From Megalobrama amblycephala (lineage: Eukaryota; Chordata; Actinopteri; Cypriniformes; Xenocyprididae): a stretch of 64,000 nucleotides of DNA. Location: contig NC_063045.1 in assembly GCF_018812025.1 (NCBI RefSeq), positions 14,938,919-15,002,918 on the forward strand, written 5' to 3'. A program made the position numbers and the translations under genes. Shown piece by piece: positions 36,962 to 50,574 of the stretch. A model generated the notes under the pieces. It ran no database searches, was not told the DNA's origin, and worked only from the letters and a program-made list of their open reading frames with translations. Numbering within the stretch: the first letter of the stretch is position 1; each line of letters begins with the position of its first letter.

Positions 36962-36991
36962 ATAATAATAATAATAATAATAATAATAATA
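36962..36991. repeat. (AAT)n microsatellite
   Basis: About ten AAT/ATA units, read directly. Confidence 0.95.
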
Positions 36992-37263
36992 GAGGACCTC
37001 AGACACATCTGAAGTCATTTACTCAATATTGTTTTCAAACCTGAGAGAAATTATCTCTAAATAAACCATTTCCCACTCATAATTAAAAATATGTATAGCT
37101 ATTATTGTCTTCATCATGTGCAACATGTACATAAATGTAATTTCTTAACAAAAATGTGCAGTATTTCATGGCCCTTCAAAACTGCTGTTTATCTGCTAAA
37201 TCCAGAAACTATAGATTTCATCTTAGAAACACATCAGGCCAAATTAAATCAAGTATGATGAAC

Positions 37264-38215
37264 ATAGGTGGCGATTTATGTTTCTGCCGGTGGGTGCCCA
37301 GTAACACCCCCCCCCCCTTTTTTTTTTAATGTTATTGTTTCATCCTTACAGCTACATTACAATATTAGTATCGTACTACTTTTATATTTTAGACAAATCC
37401 GCACTTAGTTTTAGTATTCCCCATTGGTCTCGTGGTAGAATTTTTGTTAATAGAGTCAGAAGTTCAGCTGTGCTCTAATTATCTAATTATGCTTGAATCC
37501 GCCCTTGCATAGTTTTTTTTTTCTCATTAAGATCAAAGAAGTTTATTTATGATTGTATATCAATATCAGGGACAAATTTGTGTGCATTTTGATAGTGACT
37601 TCGCTGGAAAGAAGAGTCTAGCGAATCGCGATAGATTGACACGCATGTATGTACATGAGTCACCATTCCTCCACTTATAACAGCGGTGACACAGCATTTC
37701 AAAAACAACATGTTCCAGCGCCAGATCACTTATTATTTAACTCAATGAACATCAACTGGATGTTTCATTTGAATTCGACCAAAAACAAGCACATTCTTTT
37801 CATGAGTGTTGTGTGCTCTCACTGAAATCTGAAGATAACGTTACCTAAAGGTAGCCTACACTGTGTTATTTCGTCAGTCAGTCATGAACGTCAGGTGGTT
37901 AAAAGCTTCTGGCAACTTTAAATCCAGGAAAGAAGACCATTTTAGGGACAGGGCAAGGACATTATGAGTTCTGAATCTGAGTGAGCGCGAAAGTGAAGGA
38001 AATCCGACTGCGAGTTAAGAGATTTGTGCTCGCTCAACACTGGATGCGCTCTCAACGCGCTCTCGACTTTTGCCATTAAAATAACGTCATAGAAATGGCT
38101 TTAAATATATAAAGGATCGTTTCTGATAGCTGCAATCGATTTTTTACTTGTTAAAATCCATGGAGAATATCTCGTATTTTTCCGTGGGTGCTCGACCACG
38201 GGATCGGCGCCTATA
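37264..38215 (-). mobile_element. TIR transposon (about 0.95 kb)
   Basis: The ends ATAGGTGGCGAT and ATCGGCGCCTAT are imperfect inverted copies; just inside, CCGGTGGGTGCCC pairs with GGGTGCTCGACC only loosely. It includes a C run (37307-37317) followed by a T run. No transposase. Resembles a common cyprinid repeat. Confidence 0.6.
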
Positions 38216-39483
38216 ATGATGTATATATTAACAACTCTGAGAACACACTGGTAGCCTTAGCATTTCAACTACAGGATCTCTTAAGTATGTGCTAATACAG
38301 CATTCAAGGGGCTTCATGGTATTGTGCTATGTGCTTGCTTTGCCCTGCCGGGGCGGAATAAGGAGGAAGCTCCCCGTGCTGTCAGTGCCGCTACAGGATT
38401 GTGACAGATTACAGGGCACTCCTATGACCAATGGGTGGCCAGCATCGCTTCCCGGTCAGTGACCCATAATTCCCTGCATACCTATGCCGAGTTGACGTTT
38501 CTTTAATGGGTTACAGACCTCTGGCGAGCCACCGCCTTCTCAGTGCTATGATAGCCTATTAGCAATTCACCACAGCTTGCAGTTTTTTGCCTTCTTTTTT
38601 TTAAAGCCACCCTGCACCCTTCTATGCCACGTACAGTATAACCTCTTTCAACCTCGTGGTCCTGAGGGGTTGACAACAGCAGAACAGAAAGGAAAAGGCA
38701 GAGGAGAGAGGGAGGCAACGATGCAAGTCGGCCAAGTGTCAGGTGTGGACAGAAAAAAAGCCGGGGGGAACGACTAGGAGATGGGAGGATAGACAGATGG
38801 AAAGGAAAAAGAGAAAGAACTGAAGCCAGAAGTGGCATTTGCTCAAAGCTATTCACCTATCTGCCATGAGAGATGATGCAATAATAGTAATGCACCCGAC
38901 TGCAGCGGTTCTCAACTGGTGGGTCGCAACTCAAAAATGGGTCGCTGGTCTGTTCTGACAAGCTTTGGACAGCATGGGGGACAAAAAAAACTATACTAAA
39001 TGCAAATGTAAAAATGCAGCTAACCAAAATAAATACGTTTAGGCTTTTGTTGTTGACCTCAAAAGCTGTACACCCAATCAAATGCTGATTTTGTCGAGAA
39101 ACTAGTCTTGTTTATCAACCCGTTGTCCATTTCTTATAGCATTGCACTTATCTCACACGCCATCTAATTCGCCACTGCCTTGACGATCGATAGTGAAACA
39201 ACTGATCTTTGTGTGTTCACTGTTTTACAGAAGGGGCTCTGTGTCTGTCATTGTGAGCATGTTTGTACGGACTAGAACTTGACGAGGATCCAGCATGCTT
39301 AGTCCATCTGTCTGCAGTTGCAGTCCAAGTCAACTCCAATAACACAACTCCACTCTGACATAGATAGAGTATACGATTTAAATAAGGTCCTCATTATCTG
39401 CTTCTATTATCAATCTAATTAGACAGATAAAGGTAATAAAAAGGGCAAATTACAGCTTGTATTGATATGATTACTAATGTATT
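38216..39483. other. Intronic sequence with a hAT end fragment
   Basis: No gene. At 38903-39110 a truncated hAT-type element begins CAGCGGTTCTCAACTGG and continues GGGTCGC; it is related to 48222-49083, and its other end is absent. 38330-38880 is repeat-free; overlapping frames there have no domain. Confidence 0.45.
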
Positions 39484-39495
39484 GTAAACCGATGA
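39484..39495. repeat. Left arm of 12-bp inverted repeat around the Tc1 copy
   Basis: GTAAACCGATGA; its exact complement is at 41000-41011, on the far side of the Tc1 element and TA tract. Confidence 0.85.
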
Positions 39496-39505
39496 GATAG
39501 ATATA

Positions 39506-40927
<1,422 letters not shown>

Positions 40928-41000
<73 letters not shown>
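40928..41000. repeat. (TA)n microsatellite
   Basis: About 36 uninterrupted TA units directly following the Tc1 right end. Confidence 0.97.
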
Positions 41001-41002
<2 letters not shown>

Positions 41003-41011
41003 TCGGTTTAC
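41000..41011. repeat. Right arm of 12-bp inverted repeat
   Basis: TCATCGGTTTAC, the exact complement of 39484-39495. Confidence 0.85.
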
Positions 41012-41749
41012 AGAATATTATCCGTATATATACTGTAAGACCTAACTATACATAAGGCTGTTTGTCCTCAATGAAGTATCGGCAGTGAAGGTTAAAAGTT
41101 TTTTATTGAAAAAAACTTTTGAGAAATACATTAACTACATTCTCAGTTGTTCTGTTGAATAACGAAAACTCTTTTGTTTTTTACTTTACACTGTTTTGTT
41201 GAATAAGGGAAAGTTACTAAACTGAATGAACAACCCATCGGTAGAAATTGGGTCCTGGTGGTCTAAGAAGTTCATCACTTACAGCAAAACATCACACATG
41301 CCAAATTCCTTCTAATGCTATAATTATATAGATTTAAATCCTTAATGGAAAAAATGTTGTGAATGCTGATTTGTTCATTTCTGCTTCTAGAATACCATTC
41401 CCTGCATCCTCCTATACATCCAGTACAAACAAGCCAGATAAAACACACGCACATGCAGTAGTTTAGACCTTGAACTAGTGTGACCTCAGTGCTGACAGGC
41501 AGATGAACTCCAGTATTTTCCATATCCCGCCCGATGGACTCCAACTATGTGAAAACACGCTGCAGCTATGCAGAAAACATTATGTAAGTGTCTTTCCATC
41601 TCAGAGTTCCTCTCTTCTAATTTTGATAGATGAAGTGAGTGTGCATTTGTCCATGTGCTCATAGTGGTGTTAATCTCAAAATTGCTAAATTACTAATGTA
41701 AATGAATAATAACAAACCGACAATACAAAAAATGCTCATCATGGCAACC
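41012..41749. other. Intronic gap
   Basis: No gene or repeat recognised; the 89-codon minus-strand frame has no domain. Confidence 0.4.
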
Positions 41750-42684
41750 TTTAAGCTGTTCAAGTCCCCATGTGGTGAAAATCAAGTTTTTAATGTTGTT
41801 TATATGTCTATTTGGTGTTTTTAATATGCTTTAAGACAAACCATGTGCAAATTCATATGTCAACACCATTGCTGAGTATTTTCTCCTTAAAACTGCAGTT
41901 TATCAGACAGTCTCAAAAACGCGGTTTAAAATCGCCGGTGCTTCTTACGTCGCAAACTGCGTTGTAGTCAATCCTGTCAACGTGCGGGTGGGCTTTAGCA
42001 TATCATTAACTATAACCACTCAGAAGCAGAGGAAAGCCAGGTTATCCCGGTATATTTTTCTGCTGATATGAAAAATCATGTACATTTAGCAATATAGCGG
42101 GTGAATTGTGTATATGATGTATATTACGATGTTATGATGAACTGTCTTTCTCCACTGACGTTATAAGTTATTCAAAGCTTTTCTAAGGATAAGACAGCTG
42201 TCTGACTCTGAGATGGTGAACGGAAGCATGGTTTGTGTAACATTAGCAACACATTATTAGCTGTTTGATAACATAGTCAAGCAAAAGGTTAATCATATTA
42301 ATTGCCATTATGTGTCCGACGTTATAAAGAACGATAAACAAAACACATTACCATTCTGCTACATCTACTTTGTATACAAGCCTGTATAATTCACACTTCC
42401 CCTTCTTCTTGTGAATCAGTTTTTGGTTCAAACATATATGGCTGAATTAAACAAGTATTTCCACTTGCCATTGTGCAGCGTTTATTACAGTGAAGTTGAC
42501 CGAGTGGATCTCTGAGCTGTGTGAGTGGAGGCGGGGCTTAATTTGCATATTCATGATTCCACGTATACTAAATAAAGCAAGGGTGAAGAGTTAATTCAAG
42601 GAAAAAACATTTAGATGTGTCATTTTGGTGATCAAAGATGAGTTTTAAAGGATAGAATTATTGACTACACAGGGACTTTAAATT
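41750..42684. mobile_element. Non-autonomous TIR transposon (about 0.93 kb)
   Basis: AAGTCCCCATGTGGTG near the left end is an inverted, diverged partner of CTACACAGGGACTTTAAA at the right end. The body carries cyprinid repeat phrases (CGCAAACTGCGTTGTAGTC, GTGGGCTTTAGCATATC). No transposase. Confidence 0.65.
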
Positions 42685-43339
42685 AAAGCATATAGTCGAC
42701 GAAGATAAAACGAGAAATCGTTTCAAAAAATCCAGTCATAATCAATATTGGCGCAAATTTACTGTATCTGCTTGGGCAGAGGCTAAACCATGAATAAACA
42801 CTGGGAAACAGGCATTGTGCTGCAGATTAATAATACTCACTCTACTCAAACCGATTATTCATATTCTATTCATACAGTATATATACATATATACAACTTA
42901 CATCTGCAGAAAATGACACAAACGCACAAGTGAACTTCTTCTGAAGTTCTTGCTGTTAGTCAGAATGCGTGAGAAGTGAAGAATGTGTTCGTTCAGTAAA
43001 AAAAAATAAAAAATAACTAAAGCATAAAGATTGTAATTGTATCTACTACAACAGTGAACGCATTATAATTTTATTTCTAAACAAAAAATAGGTTTTACAC
43101 ATCACATCAACTATACACATTGACTATATTTAGATGCAATTTTAGAATTTACTGAAATTATGAATAACAAATGACGAAATACTGAATATTTAAAGGATAT
43201 CTTCATCAGCAAGACAAAAACGATTACCATACAAACATAGGTAGCCTATTTTTTTAGATTTTTTTCACAACATCTTTCTGTATTGATTTTGGGATAAATA
43301 ACCATAATTTAAACAAGCAGAGAATACACTGTAGAAAAA
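42685..43339. other. Intronic gap, AT-rich
   Basis: Nothing recognised. Confidence 0.4.
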
Positions 43340-43906
43340 AACTGGAACAATAAATCGCTGCATCGCAAATAGAGAAATGATTCTGGATCAATTATGAGAT
43401 TTTCTGAATGCATCACGATTCTCTCTTGAATGGATTCTGCACTTAGTTTTTAACAGTAGATGGCACTGCGTGCTTTAGAAACAGCCATGCTCTGCTTGCT
43501 TCCAATTCTTTACACCACTTGAACCTTCTATATAATAATCATTCATAAAGTTTGAAAATGTTGAACCGAATTACAACGGTGTTAGCAGTGGGCTGTTCAC
43601 ATTAATCTCACGTCATAAAGCATTCTGAGGTGCATTCTCAGATTCAGCCAAACACATGAGCCCTCTTCTTCGTGAGCGTTTGAGTGTGTGATTAAAAACG
43701 TCTCAGGTTACAGATGTAACCCCTGTTCCCTGAGTAAGGGAACAAGACGCTACGTCGAAAGTTCCCACGAAAGGGAACTTACCAAGGGCACCATCTGCTG
43801 TTAAAAACTAAGTTCAGAATTGTTTCGAGAGAAAATTGCAATGTATTCGGGAAAATCTCAGAATCGTTCCACAAATCAAGATGAATCGATTTATTGTCGC
43901 AGCCCT
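43340..43906. mobile_element. hAT-like foldback element with nested fragment
   Basis: The arms of about 140 bp are inverted: CTTAGTTTTTAACAGTAGAT on the left pairs with CTGCTGTTAAAAACTAAG on the right, and AACAATAAATCG pairs with CGATTTATTGT. The right tip GTCGCAGCCCTA is hAT-like. Between the arms, at about 43702-43780, lies a piece of another cyprinid repeat. Confidence 0.75.
43702..43780. mobile_element. Nested repeat fragment
   Basis: Contains GTAACCCCTGTTCCCTGAG and CGCTACGTCGAAAGTTCCC, phrases of an abundant cyprinid repeat. Only a fragment, inside the hAT-like foldback. Confidence 0.5.
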
Positions 43907-44033
43907 AAAATTTACGGTATAAAATGTTAGCAACATTAGGTATTATGGATTTAGAGTAAAACACATGTAGGCTATATATTTCATGAACTGAAATAATGTT
44001 AATATACCAACCTACTTAAGTACAGTATTTAAG

Positions 44034-44212
44034 TACTAGCCAAAAACCTCCTACCTGGGCATAAAGTACAGCAAAACACTTCAGTTTTTGTTTTTATGTA
44101 CCGCAAGTCTGAGATAGATTGTAGCTCAATAATATATAGTTGTAGAAAAAACTAAATCATTTAAATAATTGTGAGGCAGTCTTTGCGAACGCTTGTACAG
44201 AACCCAACAACA
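44034..44212. repeat. Left arm of long inverted repeat
   Basis: From TACTAGCCAAAAACCTCC to CAGAACCCAACAAC. Its near-identical reverse complement is 45620-45802, with a handful of substitutions and one short indel near 44182-44195. Confidence 0.88.
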
Positions 44213-45619
44213 AAAGTCCCTTTATAATGCACTGACAACCACCAAAAACTGTTAAAAACTACAATCTTAATTGTTTACAGTGTACACTCTTATTGGTATT
44301 TGAATATTTAATAAACACACACCTGTGATGCTGTTCCAATTCAATTGTGGGTGCAGATTCCTATTGTCAAAGATTACATGGGGATACAGCATTCAAGGAA
44401 GCCCGCAATGTATATTGGGACATTTTCTTACACTTGGGATCTCACTATGACGCATCCCAAGGGTTGTGGGTTGATTTACCTCTCTCAACTTCCTTCCTTC
44501 TTTTCTTTAAGCCGTATCCCACTGAGAGACAAGGCCCTTCCATAAACATTTCCATAATCATTTCCGCCACCTGTGTCCATCCCACCACGTTGACAGATGC
44601 TCGCTTCCCGTCATCCTATGCGCACAACCATCCAGGGACATTTATTTTACCCCGGCATTAATTCAACGTGGAGCATCGCATTTAAAGGTGTCAACGGTGA
44701 TGTCCATGACGCTGGAAGAAAGACGGCAGAATGAAAGAGAGATGAAGCGTCTCCCTCGAATGAACTGCACTCTGCGTGAACTCTAGCCTCCTGCCATGAG
44801 CTTTGCTTTGTTTCAGATTTATTCATTTTTCATAAAGTTCACATGCTCCCCATATTCAAAGCGTAAAGCTATGGAAACCTGCTAAATCATGCAGCATTTA
44901 CATTTGAGGAAGTCGACCCTCTTCGCTAGCCTTCTAGCTAATGCTTGAGCAATCTTGCGCGTACACATTGCGCTTGATATTTTAACCCACCGCCTGTGAA
45001 AGCGTGTTTACACATTCTAGTAATTCACATAAACCAACTCAAACGTGACAGATGATGTATCCATCATGGTGTTAAGAAGTTAAGTGCAAAAAAAAAAATG
45101 TCTTTTTCTGAAACTCTGCCTTGGCTGCACTCCACTGGAAACATGACAGCAGAGAATTATGGGAAAGGGTGGGGGGATTTCAAGCGAAAGGGAGAGAGAG
45201 TGAAAAAAGAGGCCAAAGAAATGTGATTTAGCCTCCTAGTTCATCTTCATCTGTGTCCTGTCCCAAAGACCTGGTTCATGAAATAAGTCCTGCTGAAAAT
45301 CAATGCAGGGCCTGAGACTTATAAAGGTGACCCATTCAGAACAGGTGGCTTTTGTGGAGAGCTAAACTCCAGGATTGTACCGTTAAAACCAAGCTAAGAA
45401 GAATTAATGGGGGGCATCGATTAGGTAGAGCGCAACTTAGGATTCACTAAGCAGGGTCGTTTTAAAGCGGGAACTGTGGCATCACAGATGGCCATTTTTG
45501 CCAATTCTGTGCTCGAAGATCATTTAGAAACCACTGAAAGGGAGAAAAATAAAAGTGATTTTTAAATAAAGTTTTCTCGCTCTCTATAACTTGGGGGGAA
45601 AACATCAATTTTTCCAGTG
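44213..45619. other. Unique 1.4-kb spacer between inverted arms
   Basis: No transposase and no gene. Two overlapping frames at 44345-44661 show no domain. The sequence is GC-balanced and host-like, including repeat-free blocks at 44290-44700 and 45170-45440. It may be host DNA caught between two opposed MITE insertions or carried by a composite foldback element. Confidence 0.45.
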
Positions 45620-45802
45620 TTGTTGGGTTCTGTACAAGAACCTGCCTCACAATTATTTAAATTATTTAGTTTTTTTTTTCTACAACTATATATTATTGAG
45701 CTACAATCTATCTCAGACTCGCTGCACCTAAACAGTACATAAAAACAAAAACTGAAGTGTTTTGCTGTACTTTCTGCCCAAGTGGGAGGTTTTTGGCTAG
45801 TA
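45620..45802. repeat. Right arm of long inverted repeat
   Basis: Reverse complement of 44034-44212, from GTTGTTGGGTTCTGTAC to GAGGTTTTTGGCTAGTA. Confidence 0.88.
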
Positions 45803-45954
45803 TCTGATGCAATGAGGACCAGATGTGATACTATACACTCTTAAAATTAAGGTTCTTTATTGGAATCTTTGGTTCCATGAAGAACCTTTAACTTCCATGA
45901 AACCTTTCCATTACACAAGGCTCTTTATAGTGGATAAAGGTTCTTTAGATTATT

Positions 45955-46469
45955 AAGTTGACTTGAAAAAGCCAACTTACTGATCTGCTATATAAACATA
46001 TTATTATTATTATTCTGACTAAAAATTTGAACAGTATCTCCTCCTAGAGCTTTAAAGCTACAACCACCAAACTTGGCTCAGACCTTCAGACTGTTCTGAC
46101 TCGGGTTGCTATATTTTTTCAAACTGATCCGACTCCTAAAAATACTGATCAAACTCAGAAAAACTCCCATTGACTTACATTGAAAATCTGAACATTCCAT
46201 CAACCTCCAGCTGTCAAATTCAAATCTAAACACACTGAAGCCCATTAGACTCAATGAAGCTTCCATTCTATGTACTATTACTGAGACATTCAAACTCATT
46301 CAAACTCTTTCAAACTCATAAACTGTCTAACTAATTAACTATCTATCTAACTTACTAACTATCTATTCTAACTTACTGTCAATCAATCTAACTTACTGAC
46401 TAACTATCTAACTTACTATCTAACTATCAATCAATCTAACTTACTATCTAACTATCTAACTATCAATCA

Positions 46470-46540
<71 letters not shown>

Positions 46541-46735
46541 CATCCATCCATCCATCCATCCATCCATCCATCCATCCATCCATCCATCCATCCATCCATC
46601 CATCCATCTATCTATCTATCACTCACTCACACACTATCTAGCTTTTAAACTACTAAACTAAAACTATTTCAAGCTTCAACTTAAAGCTTTTAAAACAACT
46701 CCAAACTTTCTGGCTAGGCTTTTTCAAGCCAACTT
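45955..46735. mobile_element. Nested hAT-like MITE containing microsatellite
   Basis: AAGTTGACTTGAAAAAGCC on the left is an inverted partner of GGCTTTTTCAAGCCAACTT on the right. The interior holds a long CTAT/CATC satellite (46320-46640). No coding sequence; the short minus-strand frame at 46078-46299 is element DNA. Confidence 0.8.
46320..46640. repeat. (CTAA/CTAT)n-(CATC)n compound microsatellite
   Basis: Degenerate CTAA/CTAT units lead to a pure CTAT run (46470-46540), which switches sharply to a pure CATC run (46541 to about 46608), then back to CTAT. It lies inside the nested MITE, so the repeat is probably part of that family. Confidence 0.95.
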
Positions 46736-46845
46736 AAAGTTTGTCTATGAACTTTACTCATCTAGTTAAAAATGTTCTTCAAACTTAGAAGAAAATGGTT
46801 ATTTTAAGGATTGTTTACCGAAAGGTTCTTTGGGGCTGTTTGCAA

Positions 46846-47185
46846 GACTGTTTTTTCAACTGAAAACGAAAAACTTTTTTATGTGCTTTGGCTGTTCATT
46901 TACTCAACAACTGTGTTTTGGGGGCCTGAAAATGCTAATTTTTTAAAACAGGACTCAAAGTGCACGGTTTTGAAAACTATACCATTATCATCTACATGTA
47001 AACTACAAAAACATGAATTTGTAAAAATGGTGACGTCATGTGCATGTGTATTGCGTGTTCAGTCTATAGGCGCTCAGTGTTTCATGTGAACGAGGATCAT
47101 TTTAACAACGTTTTCATCTTTGAGAAAAATGCGAAGGAAGAACTTTTCTGTTTTTAGTATATCATTGTTGTGTAAACGTACCCTC
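46846..47185. mobile_element. Repeat fragment related to 10085-10235
   Basis: Contains TGTTTTGGGGGCCTGAAAA, ATGGTGACGTCATG and TTGTGTAAACGTACCC. The opposite-strand relative is at 10085-10235. The 92-codon frame inside is not a gene. Confidence 0.55.
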
Positions 47186-47340
47186 AGAGTGTAGTCCTGT
47201 GGTGCTTGAAAAATACCAAAAAGAGCTCTGTGATTGGCCAAAATGCTTAGTTCAGAATGGAATCTGAAAACATAATGTAAAAAAATACTTATTCAAATTT
47301 AAAACATCATAATATGCTACAAAAAGTAAATTGTTAAATG

Positions 47341-47344
<4 letters not shown>

Positions 47345-47411
<67 letters not shown>
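47345..47411. repeat. (TA)n microsatellite
   Basis: About 33 uninterrupted TA units. Confidence 0.97.
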
Positions 47412-47413
<2 letters not shown>

Positions 47414-48213
47414 CATTCTTTGTCATTTTTAAGCTCTAAATTGTCCTCTCCAACTTCCTCCATCTTCCTTTTTTATTCGTTTTCTCGTCACCTCAGGCTT
47501 CTCATTTCTCAAGTATTTTTTTTCCACCTTGTTTAAAATAAATCAATAAAAAGTCCAGGGGAGACGAATCAACGACACATGTGGCCAGGGGGCATGAGGT
47601 CCAACATATTCCCACCATGATCACTTGCTCCACCACTCTACCCTTGACATCGCAACTGTGTGAGTGAATCGAAGGGGAAGATGGTGACACATAGAATTTT
47701 CTGCTCTTTGACAAGCATGCCGAATCGGATGCCTCATTTATAATGTATATCGTGGATTTGTGAGTGATTTTCCATGCATACTAAAGTGGCACCAGGAAGA
47801 GTCCCTCATGCAGATGGAGAGAGAGGTAAAAAATACAAAAAACAAAAACGTGAGACATGGTGAAAGAATACCAAGATCTAGAACAAAAATGAGTAATTGC
47901 CTCCAGGGACCAATTTCAATATTCAGTGCAGTTTGTACTTCCACACTAGCACGTCACACGTGTTCAAGAAAGCGCCCCTTATAGTGTGAGTCACAGGGAT
48001 TAGGCATCTCGCCACATAAACAGTTAAGATTATTCAAATTAGGATCAGACACAGCAGCTTTAACATCGTCATGTTTTCAAGTTAGGCCAGGATGAATGTT
48101 TGGCGGATTTGCAGCATTTACCTGACACCGGCCAGTAATCTAATGACGATTTAGCAGGATTACGCCACTGTACATATGGTGACACCTTCACCTGTTCTGT
48201 ACCCTTTGGTTGT
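47412..48213. other. Intronic gap
   Basis: No gene or repeat recognised; overlapping opposite-strand frames at 47738-47984 have no domain. Confidence 0.4.
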
Positions 48214-48221
48214 GTTTAAAT

Positions 48222-49083
48222 GAGTGGATCTCAACTGGTAGGTTGTGATCCAAAAATGGTGCGTAGGCCTGTTCTTATAGTGTCATGGACCGCGTGGAAA
48301 AAAACAAAGCTATATGCAACAACAATGCTAAACTAGCCATTTAACAAAATAAATAGATTTATCAACTTTTGAAAGGAAGGATAAAGCTTCTCATAACCTT
48401 TGTATTGTTATCGATCAAAAGTTGTGCATTCAATCAAACTCTAAAGAGTTTTGGGGCTAATTCATCTCACTCTTGGTAGAAGATACCCAAATTAGCTAGA
48501 TGCTAACATGTAGATTGTGTGACATGCAATCATCCTCAAACACCCTGAAGAAAATTACACTATACTAGGGCAATGCAAATATGCATTGATAGTAAAATTC
48601 TGACTGATATAAACAGGTAATTTTAACAAATAAATATAACAATTCTATAATACTTTATCTAAAAATATAACTGTACAAAAAAACAAATTTACACAGTAAA
48701 ATACCATTTTCCACTGAAACAGTAATATACCATAAAACAATGCATTCTGGGTAATATTATTAGTAGTTTTTGAGAAAGTAACCTATATGTTACTTTCTTG
48801 AAAATGACAAATATTACCCAGAATGCATTGTTTTTACAGTATATTACTTCTGTATATTACAATGCATTCTGGGTAATATTATTTGTCATTTTCGAGAAAG
48901 TAGCCTATAGGCCTCTTTTCTTAAAATGACAAATATTACCCAGAATGCATTGTTTTTATGGTACTGTATATTACTGTTTCAATGAAAAATGGTATTTTAC
49001 TGTTGTAAGCTTGTACAGACCACTTCTGTGCGGTTCAGTTACTGTGTCGGAACGCCACAAGCAGAACTGGTTGAGATCCGCTG
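48222..49083. mobile_element. hAT element with 8-bp target duplication
   Basis: The termini GAGTGGATCTCAACTGGT and GAACTGGTTGAGATCCGCTG are inverted copies, fitting the hAT end consensus CAG-GGTTCTCAAC. The flanks GTTTAAAT (48214-48221) and GTTTAAAC (49084-49091) are an 8-bp target duplication with one change. No transposase: about 310 bp of the interior is a nested foldback. A truncated relative lies at 38903. Confidence 0.85.
48693..49003. repeat. Nested double palindrome
   Basis: The outer arms ACAGTAAAATACCATTTTCC and ATGAAAAATGGTATTTTACT enclose two successive hairpins, each built from AATGCATTCTGGGTAATATT and its complement (near 48741, 48818, 48863 and 48935). This looks like a foldback MITE with an internally duplicated palindrome. 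Confidence 0.85.
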
Positions 49084-49091
49084 GTTTAAAC

Positions 49092-50258
49092 AACCTAGAC
49101 AGCCACCATCAGCAATGCAATCCTGCATTACAAAATGAAAATAAAAAAAGAGAAAGAATGAAATAAATAAACATGACAAGCGGCCACTTAACCGCAGACT
49201 CCCAGGCTGAAACCTGATGAGGCCCGCACCCCGGCGAAACTTCAACAAATGCTAAGTGACACGCTTAAGTGGGTTCAGGTTGTGCAACCAGAATAATTCA
49301 CTAAAAATACAAATGAGGCCACACAACGGCTGCAGGGGAGAGAGAACCAATAACTATTCACCCATTCAAATGAGCCTCGGGGTGGAGGGTCTCCTTGGGT
49401 TCCCAGTTGCCATGCAGCAGTATTGACCAGCCTGCAGTCATCGAGCAAACACGTAAACGGCCTGTATAGACATCATGGATTCCCCTCATTGAGAATCAAT
49501 ATCAAATAACCCCACTGTTCACAGGCAATTATGGTCGGTATCCAACATCTCAGGCCTCTTTATTTTCCACCTCCATCATTAAATGTGACCTTCAGGCCAC
49601 TTTCTGGCTTCATTCTCCAGGTGTAGATGGAGGCACGGGGAGCAGGCTTTTGGGGGATTCAGCTGGGGCCACAAGGGAGGTTGCAGGGGCATCTTCTATG
49701 ACAGATCAATTATGGTTGTACCGCTGGGCTTTGGGCCAGCTCCTCTTCCAAGGCCACTAATAGAATCCCAATGTCACCAATGACATTACTGACTAGATAG
49801 TTTAGCCTCAGGTTCTAGAGGTCTCACGTCACTGTCCCGGTCCTGTCTTGCTGTGACCACTTGACCTCTTCTTACTGGAGACGGGTAACCATCGTTTGAC
49901 AGGGTGCATCGTGATAGCGTGGACATTGACGTCCAGTTAACCTCCACGCTCACTCATAATTGTCCTCACCATTGATTTCATGGTGCTACTGATTGCTTCT
50001 TTCTCTGAAGAGACCCAAGATTATAGATATACTAGGTGCACGGAATATCAAATAAATGGTATTTGTGAGGTCTTGCTGCAGAGATTTCTCTTCATTGCGG
50101 TTTGACAACTTCAATATTTCTGAACCACTGCTTCTCAGAACCCAGACTCAGGATAGATTATTCTGGAATCTCACTCTAGGGAAAGACAACTGGGAGAATC
50201 CAAAATTATGGCCAAGACAGGAAGAGTTCCCTCAAAATGAAACCTGTATTACTTCATT
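49092..50258. other. Unique intronic block
   Basis: No gene or repeat. 49330-49830 is GC-rich and repeat-free and may hold conserved non-coding sequence. Confidence 0.4.
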
Positions 50259-50383
50259 CTGTTGAACACAAAAGATATTTTCCAGTGTTTTTTGTCCATA
50301 CAATGAAAGTCAGTGTGGCCCAAGGTCGTTTTAGACCCCGTTGGCTTTCATTGTATGGACAAAAATAATCTTCAAAATATCTT
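50259..50383. repeat. Short foldback MITE
   Basis: TTTTTGTCCATACAATGAAA pairs with TTTCATTGTATGGACAAAAA, apex near 50325. Same general family as 4131 and 57342. Confidence 0.8.
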
Positions 50384-50574
50384 AAAGTCAAAGTATCTAA
50401 CACATGTTTTTTTTAAAATGCATAAATCACTACTGAACAAACTGCAACTCAAAAAGACCATTTAGACAACATTACAGCTAAAAAAAACTTTGTACTTTAA
50501 CTTTTTCCCTGCCATTGGCGCAATTGTCTGCTATTTAGGAGACAACGCTACCCTGGCATTCACTGAATTTACCG

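Larger units (their letters stand above)
45835..46845. mobile_element. MITE split by a nested hAT-like element
   Basis: The left part (45835-45954) has GGTTCCATGAAGAACC and GGTTCTTTAGATTATT. The continuation (about 46764-46845: AAAATGTTCTTC, AAGGTTCTTTGGGG) resumes after the nested insert. Related fragment at 11990-12110. Confidence 0.7.

Noticed and set aside
44345..44661. Two overlapping frames in the inverted-repeat spacer
   Set aside because: No transposase or host domain; the two frames compete with each other.
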